64,000 bases of DNA from Plantago elongata (lineage: Eukaryota; Streptophyta; Magnoliopsida; Lamiales; Plantaginaceae): the NCBI GenBank assembly GCA_036897095.1, contig JAYMSP010000115.1, positions 16,447-80,446 of the forward strand, read 5' to 3'. Below, one piece after another: positions 23,416-35,600 of the stretch (position 1 is the stretch's first letter; each line of letters starts with the position of its first letter). The notes under the pieces were generated by a model. That model saw nothing but the letters and a program-made list of their open reading frames with translations, was not told where the DNA came from and did no database searches. The position numbers were made by a program, and so were the translations under genes.

Positions 23416-26400
23416 TTAAATCTCAGAGGAAGTCTGAAGGCTAACCAATTTAGAGTACGCTCCAGTTGAGCCCTTAGCTAACAAAGAAGAGTGAGTTCCC
23501 TTTTCCACAACTTTCCCCTGCTCCAAAACTGCAATAGAGTCGGAGTTTCTTATGGTACTCAGTCGATGAGCCACAACAACGCTAGTCCTTCCGACTATCA
23601 CCCTTTCAAGTGCGTCCTGCACGATTTTCTCTGAATGAGTATCCAGTGCACTTGTGGCCTCGTCTAGCAATAAAATCGATGGATTTTTCAAAATGGCACG
23701 AGCAATCGCAATCCTTTGCTTCTGGCCTCCTGATAATTGTAGACCCTTGTCACCACAGAATGTGTCATACCCATCTTTCAATCCGGTGATGAAGTCATGA
23801 GCATTTGCTGCCTTAGCTGCCTGAATGAGTTCGGTTTCAGTAATGTCTCCTCGTGCTCCATACATTATGTTTTGGCGTATGGTCACAGCAAATAAGGTAG
23901 GCTCTTGGCTAACAAGGGCAATGTGCATTCTCAATGACCTTAGATGATAAGACTTGATATCCCGGCCATCGATTTTCACCATGCCTTTGATTGGATCATA
24001 GAATCTCTCTATCAAACCAATTATGGTTGATTTTCCACATCCACTTTGTCCGACCAATGCTGTTGATTTTCCAGCTTCAATGTCAATTGAAAATCCTTGG
24101 AATATCGTTACAGCAGGCCTGGTTGGGTAAGAAAAATGAACATCTCGTAACTTAATGTGGCCGGTTAACTTATCGGGCTTGTATCCATCTGAATCTTCAG
24201 GTTCCATTGGAGAAAGCCTGTCCAACACCGCAAAAACAGATTGAACTGCACTGCCACCAGAGGCAATATCACTCGTCATACCACCGGCATCGGCTATTAC
24301 CTTTCCTGTACTCACCAGTATCATGAATGTTTGGAAAAATGCCTTTGGTCCCAAGCGCCCTTCTGAAATGAGTTTCCCTCCGTACCAGAAATTAAGGGCC
24401 CAAATTAAAGTTGAGAGGCCCTGCGATGTACCAAGTAAAAGTCCTGCGGACCATGACTGGCGAACACTCTCTCTTTTTGGGCTTTCTTGTGCTTTCTCAA
24501 GCAGTTGGATAACACGATTTTGAGAAGAGAAAGCTGTAACAGTTCGATGATTTGAGACTGCTTCTGCAGCGATCTTGCTGCATTCTTCTTGGGCTTTGAT
24601 TGCCTTGTGAGAAACACTTCCTATCACAACTTTCTTGCAGTAGAAGCAGAATATAACAATAGGTTGTACAGCTATCATCACTGATGCAAGCCTCCATGAT
24701 ATTACAAGACCCATGGTACATGCAACAGATACAGCAGAGAAGGCTTGGACGAGCAGTGACATGCGATCGCCGACTAGTGATCTCACCTGCAAATGTTGAT
24801 AGTTAATGTCAATTGACTAGATCGTATTTGGCAAAGAAAATCTCACTTGCTATTGTATGACACATAATACATCTCAATCTTTCGAGAAACAGAATCTAGA
24901 TGAGCTTACCACACTGGCATCTCTAGATAATGCTGAGCAAATAGCACCGGTGGAATTTTCGTCCTGATCAAACCACCCAATCTCAAACGTAAGCAATTTA
25001 GACAGCATCATCTCCCTGATTCTCTTCGTCAAGTTTTCTCCCATGACCGCAAAATGATAATGTTGGCAGACACTGATTAAGAAGGCAAATATAGACAGAC
25101 CCAAGAAACACAAGGCATATATCTCAATTTGCCGCTTCATCTCATGAAAATCTTGAAGAAAGAACACAGAAATCACGGAGCCCATTGCGAACGCATAAGC
25201 TGGCTGAATAGCACCATATACTACTGCGCTGGAACATGCTATTGCTGCTTGTGTCCACTCTGGGAAGTTCATTGCTAGTAGTCTTTTGAATGAAGGCACT
25301 GGAGATACTTGGTCTATAGGGGCAATTGTTAGCCCCATTCGCAGGCTTAGTGCACTTGAGCTAGCTGAACTAGTTCGGCTCACTATGGACAACCGTCGGC
25401 TACTTGTTCCATGGATATCATTCATTTTCAAACCATGTGAAGAAACATTAGCATCATGAACATGTGTGAATTCTCGTCTATTGTCATTTTGTTGGAGGTG
25501 AACAAGTGAAGCATACAAACCATTCACGACAGCCATGAGTTGGTCATGTGAGCCACTTTCCTTCACTTGGCCATTCTGAAGCACAGTGATAATGTCAGCA
25601 TTTCGAATTGTGGAGAGGCGGTGTGCTACAATGATAGTGGTTCGCCCCACCGCTGCTTGGTCGAGAGCTTCTTGGACAGTCCGTTCAGACTCTGAGTCAA
25701 GCGCGCTTGTGGCCTCGTCAAGTAGAAGGATTTTAGGTACCTTAATAATAGCCCTGGCTATTGCAATTCTCTGTTTCTGTCCCCCTGACAACTGAACTCC
25801 TCTTTCTCCCACCTGTTGAAAACATAGCGTCAGTTTCTACAAAATACTCATCATCTCCAAGTAACTTTCTGATCTGCAAGAAAAACGAACCTTGGTATCA
25901 TAACCTTCAGGCAATTGACTAATGAAGTTATGCGCATTAGAGGCTTTTGCAGCTTCAATGACTTCGTCATCAGAAGCATCTTCTTTGCCGAAAAGTATGT
26001 TCTCTTTAATTGTTGTAGCGAATAGTGCTGGTTCCTGACTCACTAGTCCCATTTGTGACCTTAGCCACTTGAGCTGCAATTTATCAATGGCCACCCCATC
26101 AAGGAGAATTTCACCACCCATTGGGTCATAGAATCTCTGCAATAGAGCAATGACTGTCGACTTACCAGATCCGCTTCCACCAACAAGAGCCACAGTTTTT
26201 CCTGCTGGAACTCTTAAATTGAAATCTTCAAATATTACGCTATCAAGCCTAGAGGGGTAAGAAAACTCGACATGCTTAAACTCAACTTCCCCCCACACAT
26301 TTTGTAGTACTTGGCCTTCCAAACTGTCGGAGTCTATCTTTGGGATTCTCTGTATGATTCCCAAAATGCGTTCTCCAGCTGCACTTGCCTCTGAGAAGTA

Positions 26401-27909
26401 CTTGAGGTTGGGCAAACTACAACCAAATGATCTGCTCAAAGAAATGATCAAAAGCATAAATGCCAAACTAACATCACATTAACAATGACATCAAAGCATT
26501 CAATAATTGGATTATTAAAGAAACTTAAAGGAAAAAAGATGATAGACTTACAATCCACCAACTATCATGCCAGCCCCAGCAGCGAAAACATTGCCCCCCT
26601 GAGCACCATGATTCATGACTAACGTACCACCATAGTAAGTGATGAAGGCCCAAATAGCAAATATGATACCATTGCTACCAATTGCCAAGCCTTTTAGTAA
26701 ACCTTGCTTCAACCCTAAGCTTACAGTATCTTGAAGAGCCTTTGAATAGTCAGCAATAGTCTTGGTCTCCCCAACATACGAGTAAACTGTTCGGACAGAA
26801 GAAATTGCCTGCTCCACTATAATATCTGCTTTCCCATATGCATCTCTCAGTTTCCTGCCAATGCTCATGAGTGTTTTTCCGTATATCAGGCCAGGCATCA
26901 CAAGAAATAGTACAAATGGAAATGCCACGACTGCTAGCTTCCAAATGATATAGAATGCCACAGCATATCCCCCAACGAATGTTGATAAGTTCATGACAAA
27001 GACTGGAACCTGCACATAAATTCAACAAAGGCAAAAGCATAAGTATCCCGTGTTACATATTACAAGACCCGATATAAATCCAAGCGTAAAGCAATTTTCA
27101 TCTGATTCTTTATACATAACAGAATGCATGTTTCGTAGTGGCATTATATGTATTCAACAACAGACTGGACCTTTTCACTGATAACATCTTGAATGACAAG
27201 ACTATCAGTCGAGACACTAGCAATCACTTCAGCTGTGCTCGAGACGTTTAAATCAAAGTATCCAACATCTTGCCTCATCACTGCTTTCAAGTACTTTATC
27301 CTTAGCCTCGAAGCTTGTCTCTCAGAAGTTCTTCTCCAACAGTATCCCTCTAATTACAAAAGGAACGGAAAATAGATTAACGTATAATAAAGGCCCTGAT
27401 GATTGTTTTTTCCAAATGGAAATCATGATGTTGTAAGTGAGTCATACCAAGGAAACAGGCTATCCACTGTCCACAGGCAATGTAACAAAGCATCAATGCA
27501 TTCTGCAAGAGGAAATATGTAAAATCTAGTTAGCTAACGAGTAAAATAAACCCTGCCAACGACGGATAATATTTATCAGCTATAGCACAAGTCCTTATTT
27601 TCTTCAACACGAATGGAATGAATTAAAAAGACATAATACCTCTTTGACATGCTGAGTGAAAAAAGATCCTGCTGTAGTGTTTGCCGAGCCAATGTTGTTC
27701 ATGAGCTTGCCAAAGAAAAAGAGTATAAATGGCATTGTCATTCCATCCCCAATGGAACCAATAAGTCCTAGAACCATCAGAACCACATCGTACATGTCTG
27801 GAAGCATGAAAATGCACCTAAACATTCCATGTTTCTTCTTCTCAGAAAACGCAGATGCCTTGTTCTCCTCATCAGGAGACATCGTGTATTGGCTAGCTGT
27901 GGTGGACAT
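23416..27909 (-). CDS. ABC transporter B family, full-size (copy B of tandem array)
   Basis: Seven exons: 27640-27909, 27448-27502, 27171-27349, 26552-27009, 25891-26431, 24910-25812 and 23416-24786, joining in frame to 1258 aa. Exon phases and the lengths of exons 2 to 6 are identical to copy A, which shows direct duplication. TMD1-NBD1-TMD2-NBD2 layout. NBD1 has GGSGSGKST near 405, LSGGQ and [15 protein letters not shown]2 has GQSGCGKST near 1048 (Cys in place of the usual Ser inside Walker A, still compatible with the motif), LSGGQ and [12 protein letters not shown]. The N-terminal cytosolic segment is about 30 residues and differs entirely from the neighbours. Intron 1 is only 137 bp, against 0.7 to 2.9 kb in the other copies. 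Expected to be an active ATP-driven exporter in the plasma membrane; substrate unknown. Confidence 0.95.
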
Positions 27910-29614
27910 ATTTAATTTGTCTTGTATGTCTAGTGAACTCCCTGAGCATCTTTGAGCAAGATGTGAAGCACATTTTATAGTGTGCTAATGCTTTCCATAA
28001 CTAATTACCATGGGGCCCTTCAGTTATGCATCTTTTGCAATCACCTAGACTAAGTATGTACATATAACACCTGTGTTGGACATGCATGCAGTTTACTAAT
28101 GTTTCTTTCTAATTTAAAAAGCAATCATTAGTTTTATTGGTCAATGCTTTGATCTAAATTGATTTTAATCTTTTACAGATACTTAAACAGTCTACTGATG
28201 TAAACATTTGTACAGATTGCTTGTCTATTTTAATCAGTTGAGTTTGACATACCATTATAATGTAATGGTTTGTATCAAAGCTCAATAGCTATTACAGTTA
28301 ATTAATCAAGAAACAACTACTTCGTTGGGTATTGATCTGGCTAAAGGAATAATAACAGGAGCATCTTTGGTTTTCAAGTTTACATCTGCAAAATCAACTT
28401 CTAGAAACTTTGCAAACTCACATGGTATCCAACAATTAAAAGATACCCCATTCCAGATTTAAATCACTTAATCACTGGAAATCTTTAGAACATGACTAAG
28501 ATACAGTCGTTAAGTAGTAATACATGCAGTATCAATATGTTTCCTACATTTAATTTCCAAGATCGTATCAAATGTTGCTCGATGATAATAAAATATTACA
28601 GAGTTGCATATTCACTGATTCCAGTTATGCAGTGACCAAATTAATACAGGAAATAGAGATGGCAATACAAGAACAACAGAACATAATTCAGAATGGCATG
28701 TAAGACAACTAATGATGAATATATAAGCACAGGTTATACATTACAAGTATACAGGTAAACCTTAAACATTCATTCAAGAGCAGAGTACATTCATTACTCA
28801 TCCTGTTCTCCAATAAGTAGATAATAAATCTAAATATTGGCATACAGACTACTCAAGTGAAAGTAAAAACGATTTGTTACTGGCCTTCAAAATCCCAATG
28901 ATATTCAAAGGATTCCAACTCAAGATCTTATTTTAAGACTAGTACTGACGTAACACATTACGTGTGTTAAGCATTTTTATATTATAAATTAATTAGATAA
29001 TGAAGGGAAAAAGGGCAAAAAAAAGAATGATAAATAAAAGGGAGAAAATTAAAGAACATGTGTGTATATGATTGAAATTTTAGTCGCACTATAATACAAT
29101 TAATATATTAACTTTTAATACGCTACACTTACGACCTTACTGATCAGTTTTGTTGGCAAGAAAAAAGTTAGAAAAAATGATAAATAACCGGGAGAAAATT
29201 ATGTCAACGTGATTCGAACGCCTACACCATCTACTTAAAGAGTGACACATGTACATACCATATTGAAATTGAATAAGTAAGATGCCCGGATGAGATTTGA
29301 ATTAAATTTGAAATTTAGTCACACTATAAGTATATTATATTGTTTTAAAATTCAAGTTCTTCATCATTCGAAGAACGACAAGTACAAAAGGGTAGAATGA
29401 AAATCCGTCAACGATGTAAACATACATTGATAATTTTCTACAAAAGGGTATGTATATATATAGTGCTTATTAACAATGCATAAAGAAAAGGAGTGAAGGA
29501 GTACTAATTACACAGAATGCATTTCATAGTTCTATGAGATACTATATTCCTAATATAATAGATAAAAATAACTAATGCATCACTAAACATGCATGAAGCT
29601 GTTTATTTGACCTT
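27910..29614. other. intergenic region between ABCB copies B and C
   Basis: No gene. It contains the promoter of B and the 3' end of C. Two degenerate related segments near 29010-29110 and 29170-29340 share GGGAGAAAATTA and TGAAATTTTAGTC-CACTATAA words, suggesting an old local duplication or two pieces of one transposon. Confidence 0.5.
27973..27979 (-). promoter_or_regulatory. TATA box of ABCB copy B
   Basis: TATAAAA on the minus strand, 64 bases upstream of the ATG at 27909. This implies a short leader of about 35 bases. Confidence 0.55.
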
Positions 29615-32600
29615 TTATTGGATCTCAAAGGAGGTCTGAAGGCTAACCAGTGAAGAATATGCTCCAGTTGGACCCTTATCTAACAGAGAAGAATGTGTCC
29701 CCTTCTCAACAACTTTCCCCTGCTCCAAAACCGCAATCATGTCACAGTTCCTCACAGTACTAAGCCGGTGGGCCACAACAATGCTAGTCCTTCCAACTAT
29801 CACCTGTTCAAGTGCATCCTGCACGACTTTCTCCGAGTGACTATCTAATGCACTGGTAGCCTCGTCTAGCAACAATATTGCCGGATTTTTCAATATGGCA
29901 CGAGCTATTGCAATCCTCTGTTTTTGGCCACCTGATAGCTGCATGCCTCTGTCACCACAGGATGTGTCATATCCATCTTTGAGACCAGCAATGAAGTCGT
30001 GAGCATTCGCTGATTTAGCTGCCTCAACGAGTTCAGTTTCAGTAATGTCATCTCGTGCACCGTATGTAATGTTTTGGCGTATCGTGCCAGCAAACAAGGT
30101 GGGCTCTTGGCTGACAAGTGCAATGTGCATTCTCAGTGACCTTAGGTGATAGAATTTGATATCTCGGCCATCTATTTTCACCATGCCATTAGTTGGATCA
30201 CAGAATCTCTCTATCAAACTAATTATGGTTGACTTACCGGATCCACTCTGTCCGACCAATCCTGTTGATTTTCCCGCCTCAATGTCGAAAGAGAATCCTT
30301 CAAATATCAGAACACCTGGCCTCGTTGGATAAGCAAAATCAATGTCTCTTAACTCAATGTGACCCGTCAACTTGATCGGCATGTGCCCCTTTGGATCTTC
30401 AGGCTCCAGCACAGAAAGTCGGTCCAACACTGTAAACACAGATCGAACTGCACTCCCACTAGAGGCGATATCACTCGTCATACTACCTGCCTCTGCTATA
30501 ACTATTCCCGAAGTCACCAATATCAAGAATGTCTGCATAAAACCCTTTGTTCCTAGATTCCCTTCTGAAATGAGTTTCCCTCCATACCAAAAGGTAAAGG
30601 CCCAGCCCAATGTTCCGAGACTTTGGGATGCACCAAGCAAAAATCCAGAAAACCATGATTGGCGAACACTTTCTTGTTTCACGCTTTCTTGGGATCCCTT
30701 GAGTAGTTGGATGATGCGATCTTGAGAGGAGAAAGAAGTAATGATTCTGAGATTTGAGACCGCCTCTGCTGCAATCTTGCCGCTTTCTTCTTGGGCTTTC
30801 ATCGTCTTTTGAGAAACACCTTCTATAACAACTTTCTTGGAGTAATAGCAGAGAATGACTAGAGGTTGTACGGACATCATCGCCAGTGCAAGTCTCCATG
30901 CAATAACAAGGCTGACACCAAAAGCAATTGATGTTGAAGAAAATACTTGAATGAGTAATCCCATGCGGTCACCAACTAATGACCTCAACACACCTGCATC
31001 TCTAGCTAAAGTAGAGCAAATAGCACCAGTGGAACTTTCATCCCGATCAAACCACCCAACTTCAAATGTAAGCAATTTCGACAGCAGCTCCTCCCGGATT
31101 CGCTTTGTCAGGTTTTCTCCCATAACTGCAAAATAATAATGCTGGCTGACATTAATCAAGAGGGATAATACAGCCAGTCCTAAGAAACACGAGGAGTATA
31201 TCTCAATTTGCCGTTTAATTTCGTGGTGATCTGGAAGAAAAAACACAGATATTAAGGATCCCAATGCATAAGCATATGCAGGCTGAATAGCACCGAATAG
31301 TACTGCACTCATACACCCTAGTGTTGCTTGTTTCCACTCTGGCAAATTTTTTGCTAGCAGCCTCCGGAAAGAAGGTGATGGGAAAAATTGCTCAGGCACC
31401 ACATTTGCCATCTCCACCATTCCATTAGCTGATGCAACTGAGTTCTCTGAATTGTTGAAGCTCATTGTGGATAAACTCCGGCAACTTGTCCCGTGAGCAT
31501 CATTATATTTTGACTCATAGGAAGAAACTGCATCAGAAGAATCTCTGCTATTTTCATTTTGCTGGATGCGAACAAGTGATGCATAAACTCCATTTTCATC
31601 AGCCATAAGCTGATCATGTGAACCAGTCTCCCCGATTCGACCATTATGAAGCACAATGATTATGTCAGCATTCCGGATTGTGGAGAGGCGATGGGCTACA
31701 ACAATAGTGGTGCGTCCGATAGCTGCTTGGTCAAGTGCTTCTTGAACAAGCCGCTCTGATTCGGAATCCAGTGCACTAGTGGCCTCATCGAGCAAAAGAA
31801 TTTTTGGTGACTTGATGATGGCTCTGGCTACTGCTATTCTTTGCTTTTGACCACCAGATAACTGAATTCCTCTTTCTCCCACCTGCTTACAGAAATATTT
31901 TGTGAGCATCATTTCCTAGTATGAAGAGAACATACTATTAATATAATATAAAAAGGAAGCCATCTGTTCAGTATGAACAAAAATATGTATATACACATAT
32001 TCACTTTCACTTGTGCAGCCAGATGGAATTAACAGGTAAGCATGAAATGAAAGAAGAGCATAGTTTCCTCTTAGCAACAAAGATGAAGTTCACTGATTTA
32101 TTCAAAGTTCAAGTTTTCGTTCTAGCAACTTTTGTATCGCAAATCTTCTGCTAATTCTTCCTTCTTACTATATCTCTTACCATAATCTTTGGATGTGATT
32201 CATGTGCATAGCTATTATTACAGTGTTTCTGAATAACTGTTTGAGTTACTCTCTATATATGCTAGATGTGAATGAAGAAGCATTACACAGGGCATGCGCC
32301 TAACAATCAATGGATGTAACATGAATTTGTTGCACAGGATCGAAAGCAAACTTTGTACGATAATGATGAGTATAAGAATCGAACTATACGATAAAAGAAA
32401 CAAACCTTAGTGTCGTAACCATTTGGTAACTCACTGATGAAGTTATGCACATTAGAAGCTTTACCAGCCTCGACTACCTCCTCCGTAGAAGCATCTTCTT
32501 TGCCAAAAAGTATGTTCTCTTTAATTGTCATAGCAAAGAGTGCTGGCTCCTGACTTACTAGTCCCATTTGCGACCTTAGCCACTTGAGCTGCAGCTTATC

Positions 32601-35600
32601 AATAGACACCCCATCAAGGAGAATTTCCCCACTAAGGGGATTATAGAATCTCTGCAATAGAGCAAAAACTGTTGATTTACCAGATCCGCTACCCCCAACT
32701 AAGGCTACAGTCTTTCCCGCAGGGATACTCATATTAAAATCTTCAAAAATTATGCTATCGGGTCTAGACGGATAAGCAAACTCAGTATGCTTAAATTTGA
32801 CTTCTCCTAAAACATCTGATGGTACTTGTCCTTCCCCATTATCGGAGTCTATTTCTGGGACCCTTTCCATGACTTCCATAATGCGTTCTCCTGCTGCACT
32901 TGCTTCTGCGAAGTACTTAATGTTGGGCAAACTAGCACCAAATGCCCTGCCCAATAAATAGCTTTGCAACATTATATTTTGCAAGAATATATTCAAAAAT
33001 GCTGATAGTCCTTATTAACCTCATCATGAAACTTTATTGATAAACATAACCACAAAAAGCATGTCAACAATATTCAACTCATGGTCTTGTTCTAGATCAC
33101 TTCTATTAAGCTTTTTTCAGTCTTCAATCCCTCTGAGTTCATGTTTTAACATGCCAAGCTCACATAGATTGAACCTTGAAGCATTACTATCTAGATTAAA
33201 AGGATTGGCAGATAAAGAAGGAATGGAGAAGACACTTACGCCCCACCCATAATTACAGCTGACACGGCAGAGTAGACATTACCACCTTGAACACCGTGAT
33301 ACATCACTAATTGACCACCATAATAAGTCATGAAGGCCCAAATTGCAAAATTGATTCCACTGCTACCAATGGCCAAGCCTTTTACAAGCCCCTGCCTCAA
33401 TCCTAATTCTAGAGTAGGCTGAAGAGCCTCTGAATAGTCTGAAATCGTTTTAGTCTCTCCAACAAACGAATAAACAGTCCTGATACACGAAATTGCCTGC
33501 TCAACTATGGTATCAGCTTTACTATAAGCATCTCTGAGTTTTCTGCCAATGCCCATAAGTGTTCTGCCATAGATAAAACCTGGTATGACAAGAAACAATA
33601 GAAATGGGAATGACACGATTGCAAGCTTCCAATTCAGTAGGAACGCAAATATGTATCCCGCAACAAATGTTGATAACTTCGTCAGGAAAACTGGAACCTG
33701 ACCATTTGCAAGATCATAAGCACAATAATCCCAATCACATATTACAAGAAGCATTATCAGATATATCATGTATAAGTGATAACCACAAAGAACTTTATAA
33801 ACATTGAATAGAACCTTCTCACTAATGACATCTTGAATGACAAGAGTATTGCTGGAGATACTGGCTATGACATCAGCTGTGGTGGAGACGTCTACATCGA
33901 AATAACCCACATCTTGCCTCATCACTGCTTTCAAGTATTTTATCCTCAACCGTGAAGCTTGTCTCTCAGAGGTTCTTCTCCAGCAGTATCCCTCTAAACA
34001 AATGATTACAAAGTATCAACTGATGCTAAGCTGGTTTTCAAATGCAAATTGTGACAATCACAAGTGAGACTTACCAAGGAAACATGCTACCCATTGTCCG
34101 CAAGCAACGTAACAGAGAACCAACGCAATCTGCAACCAAAACTACCCTTAGTTAACTAAAATCATCACACACCATCAGACTTTCAGACCTATGCATACGT
34201 CCAGTCTTTCGACCCAAAGCATACCACTTAGTCAGACCAGCTCACAGGCTGGGATATGTTATTTCACAACTAATCATAAGAAAGGCAAGTTAACAGAGAA
34301 ATAATGAAACTATCGCAACGGCAAGTTGCTCCAACGGTTACCTAGAGGTCACGAATTCGAACTGGAAAATAACTCCGTGCAGAAATGTGACATTAAGAAT
34401 GCATTATGCATATACTGTATACACCTTTTTTTATCCATTCTAAGTATGTACTTCTACATCACTAACATACTACCTTCAGTATCTACCATCATGTCAAACA
34501 GAAACTGATCCTAACATTGAGAGAAACCTATGGAGTAATTAAAAGCACGTATATAGCAATTAACTGAACCTGAGAAAGCACAAAATCGCTACTCAAATTA
34601 GCTTAGACATGAATACCCAAAATTGAACCAAATAAGCTATAACTGACACCTGAAAGACCGCCATTGTGCAGAAACTAAGAATTGAGATCTATACATGCTG
34701 AAACTTGTCGACATTTTACGAAAAACAAGACACCGTCTGGTAGTTTGTGAATTGGGAGCTAATTGCATGTTGAATTGGTGATTGGTGAAGATGGTGAGGT
34801 TTAAGTGTTTTTTTCGTTTTTTCTTTCGAGGTTTATGGTATGCTTTTTCTTCTTCATTTTCAATTTGCCTAAGCATAACCCCTATTTATAGTTGTGTTTA
34901 ACGAGACGAGTAGAGTATCTCATTCATCGAATTGTTATTGAGATCGAACTTGACTCAACTCGGCTCATCAACTAAAACGAGTTATTTTACAAGTCACATT
35001 AAATATGCTAGAGTTCAGCTTATTTAGTTTGAGATTAGTCGAGTTCAAGCTCATTACTGGTAATACATCTACACCCCTATTACCTATTAGATGTAAAAGT
35101 TGCAGATGGCTACCACACAGATCAACTATTATATATAAGTTCTAGTCGATAAAAATCAATTACATCCAGGTCCACGAATTTGACTTTCAGCGAACTTAAG
35201 CCCAAAAAAATCATTTATGTCCCTGTTTGAATTTTAAATTTTGCATTTGGCCAAACAACCTTAACAAGCTTCACTCACAACAAAATCAATTACTATTCGC
35301 ATAAGAAAAGGGAAAGATAAATGACCATTAATATTAACCGGTCGAAAGAAGGGGGCACACAAGATTGTTCCTGCATTAACATTTGACAAAACCAAGTTAC
35401 ATACTCTTTTCACTAAATCAAACAAACTCAATCCGAACACCAATCGGGATGAATACGAAACTAGAACCATGATTTGATAGGAAAAAAATGGTAACCTGGT
35501 ATAAAGTTTTGAGCTTTTGGGGAGACAAGGATGAAATGTCTTGAATGAGTTGAGCTGGATCAGAATCAGGCAGATAAAGACTCTCTAACCCACTAATCAA

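Noticed and set aside
29205-29265. tRNA-like GCGTTCGAATCACG on the minus strand
   Set aside because: It has a T-loop-like word only. There is no acceptor stem, anticodon arm or D-loop at the right distance. It is better read as part of a degenerate repeat.
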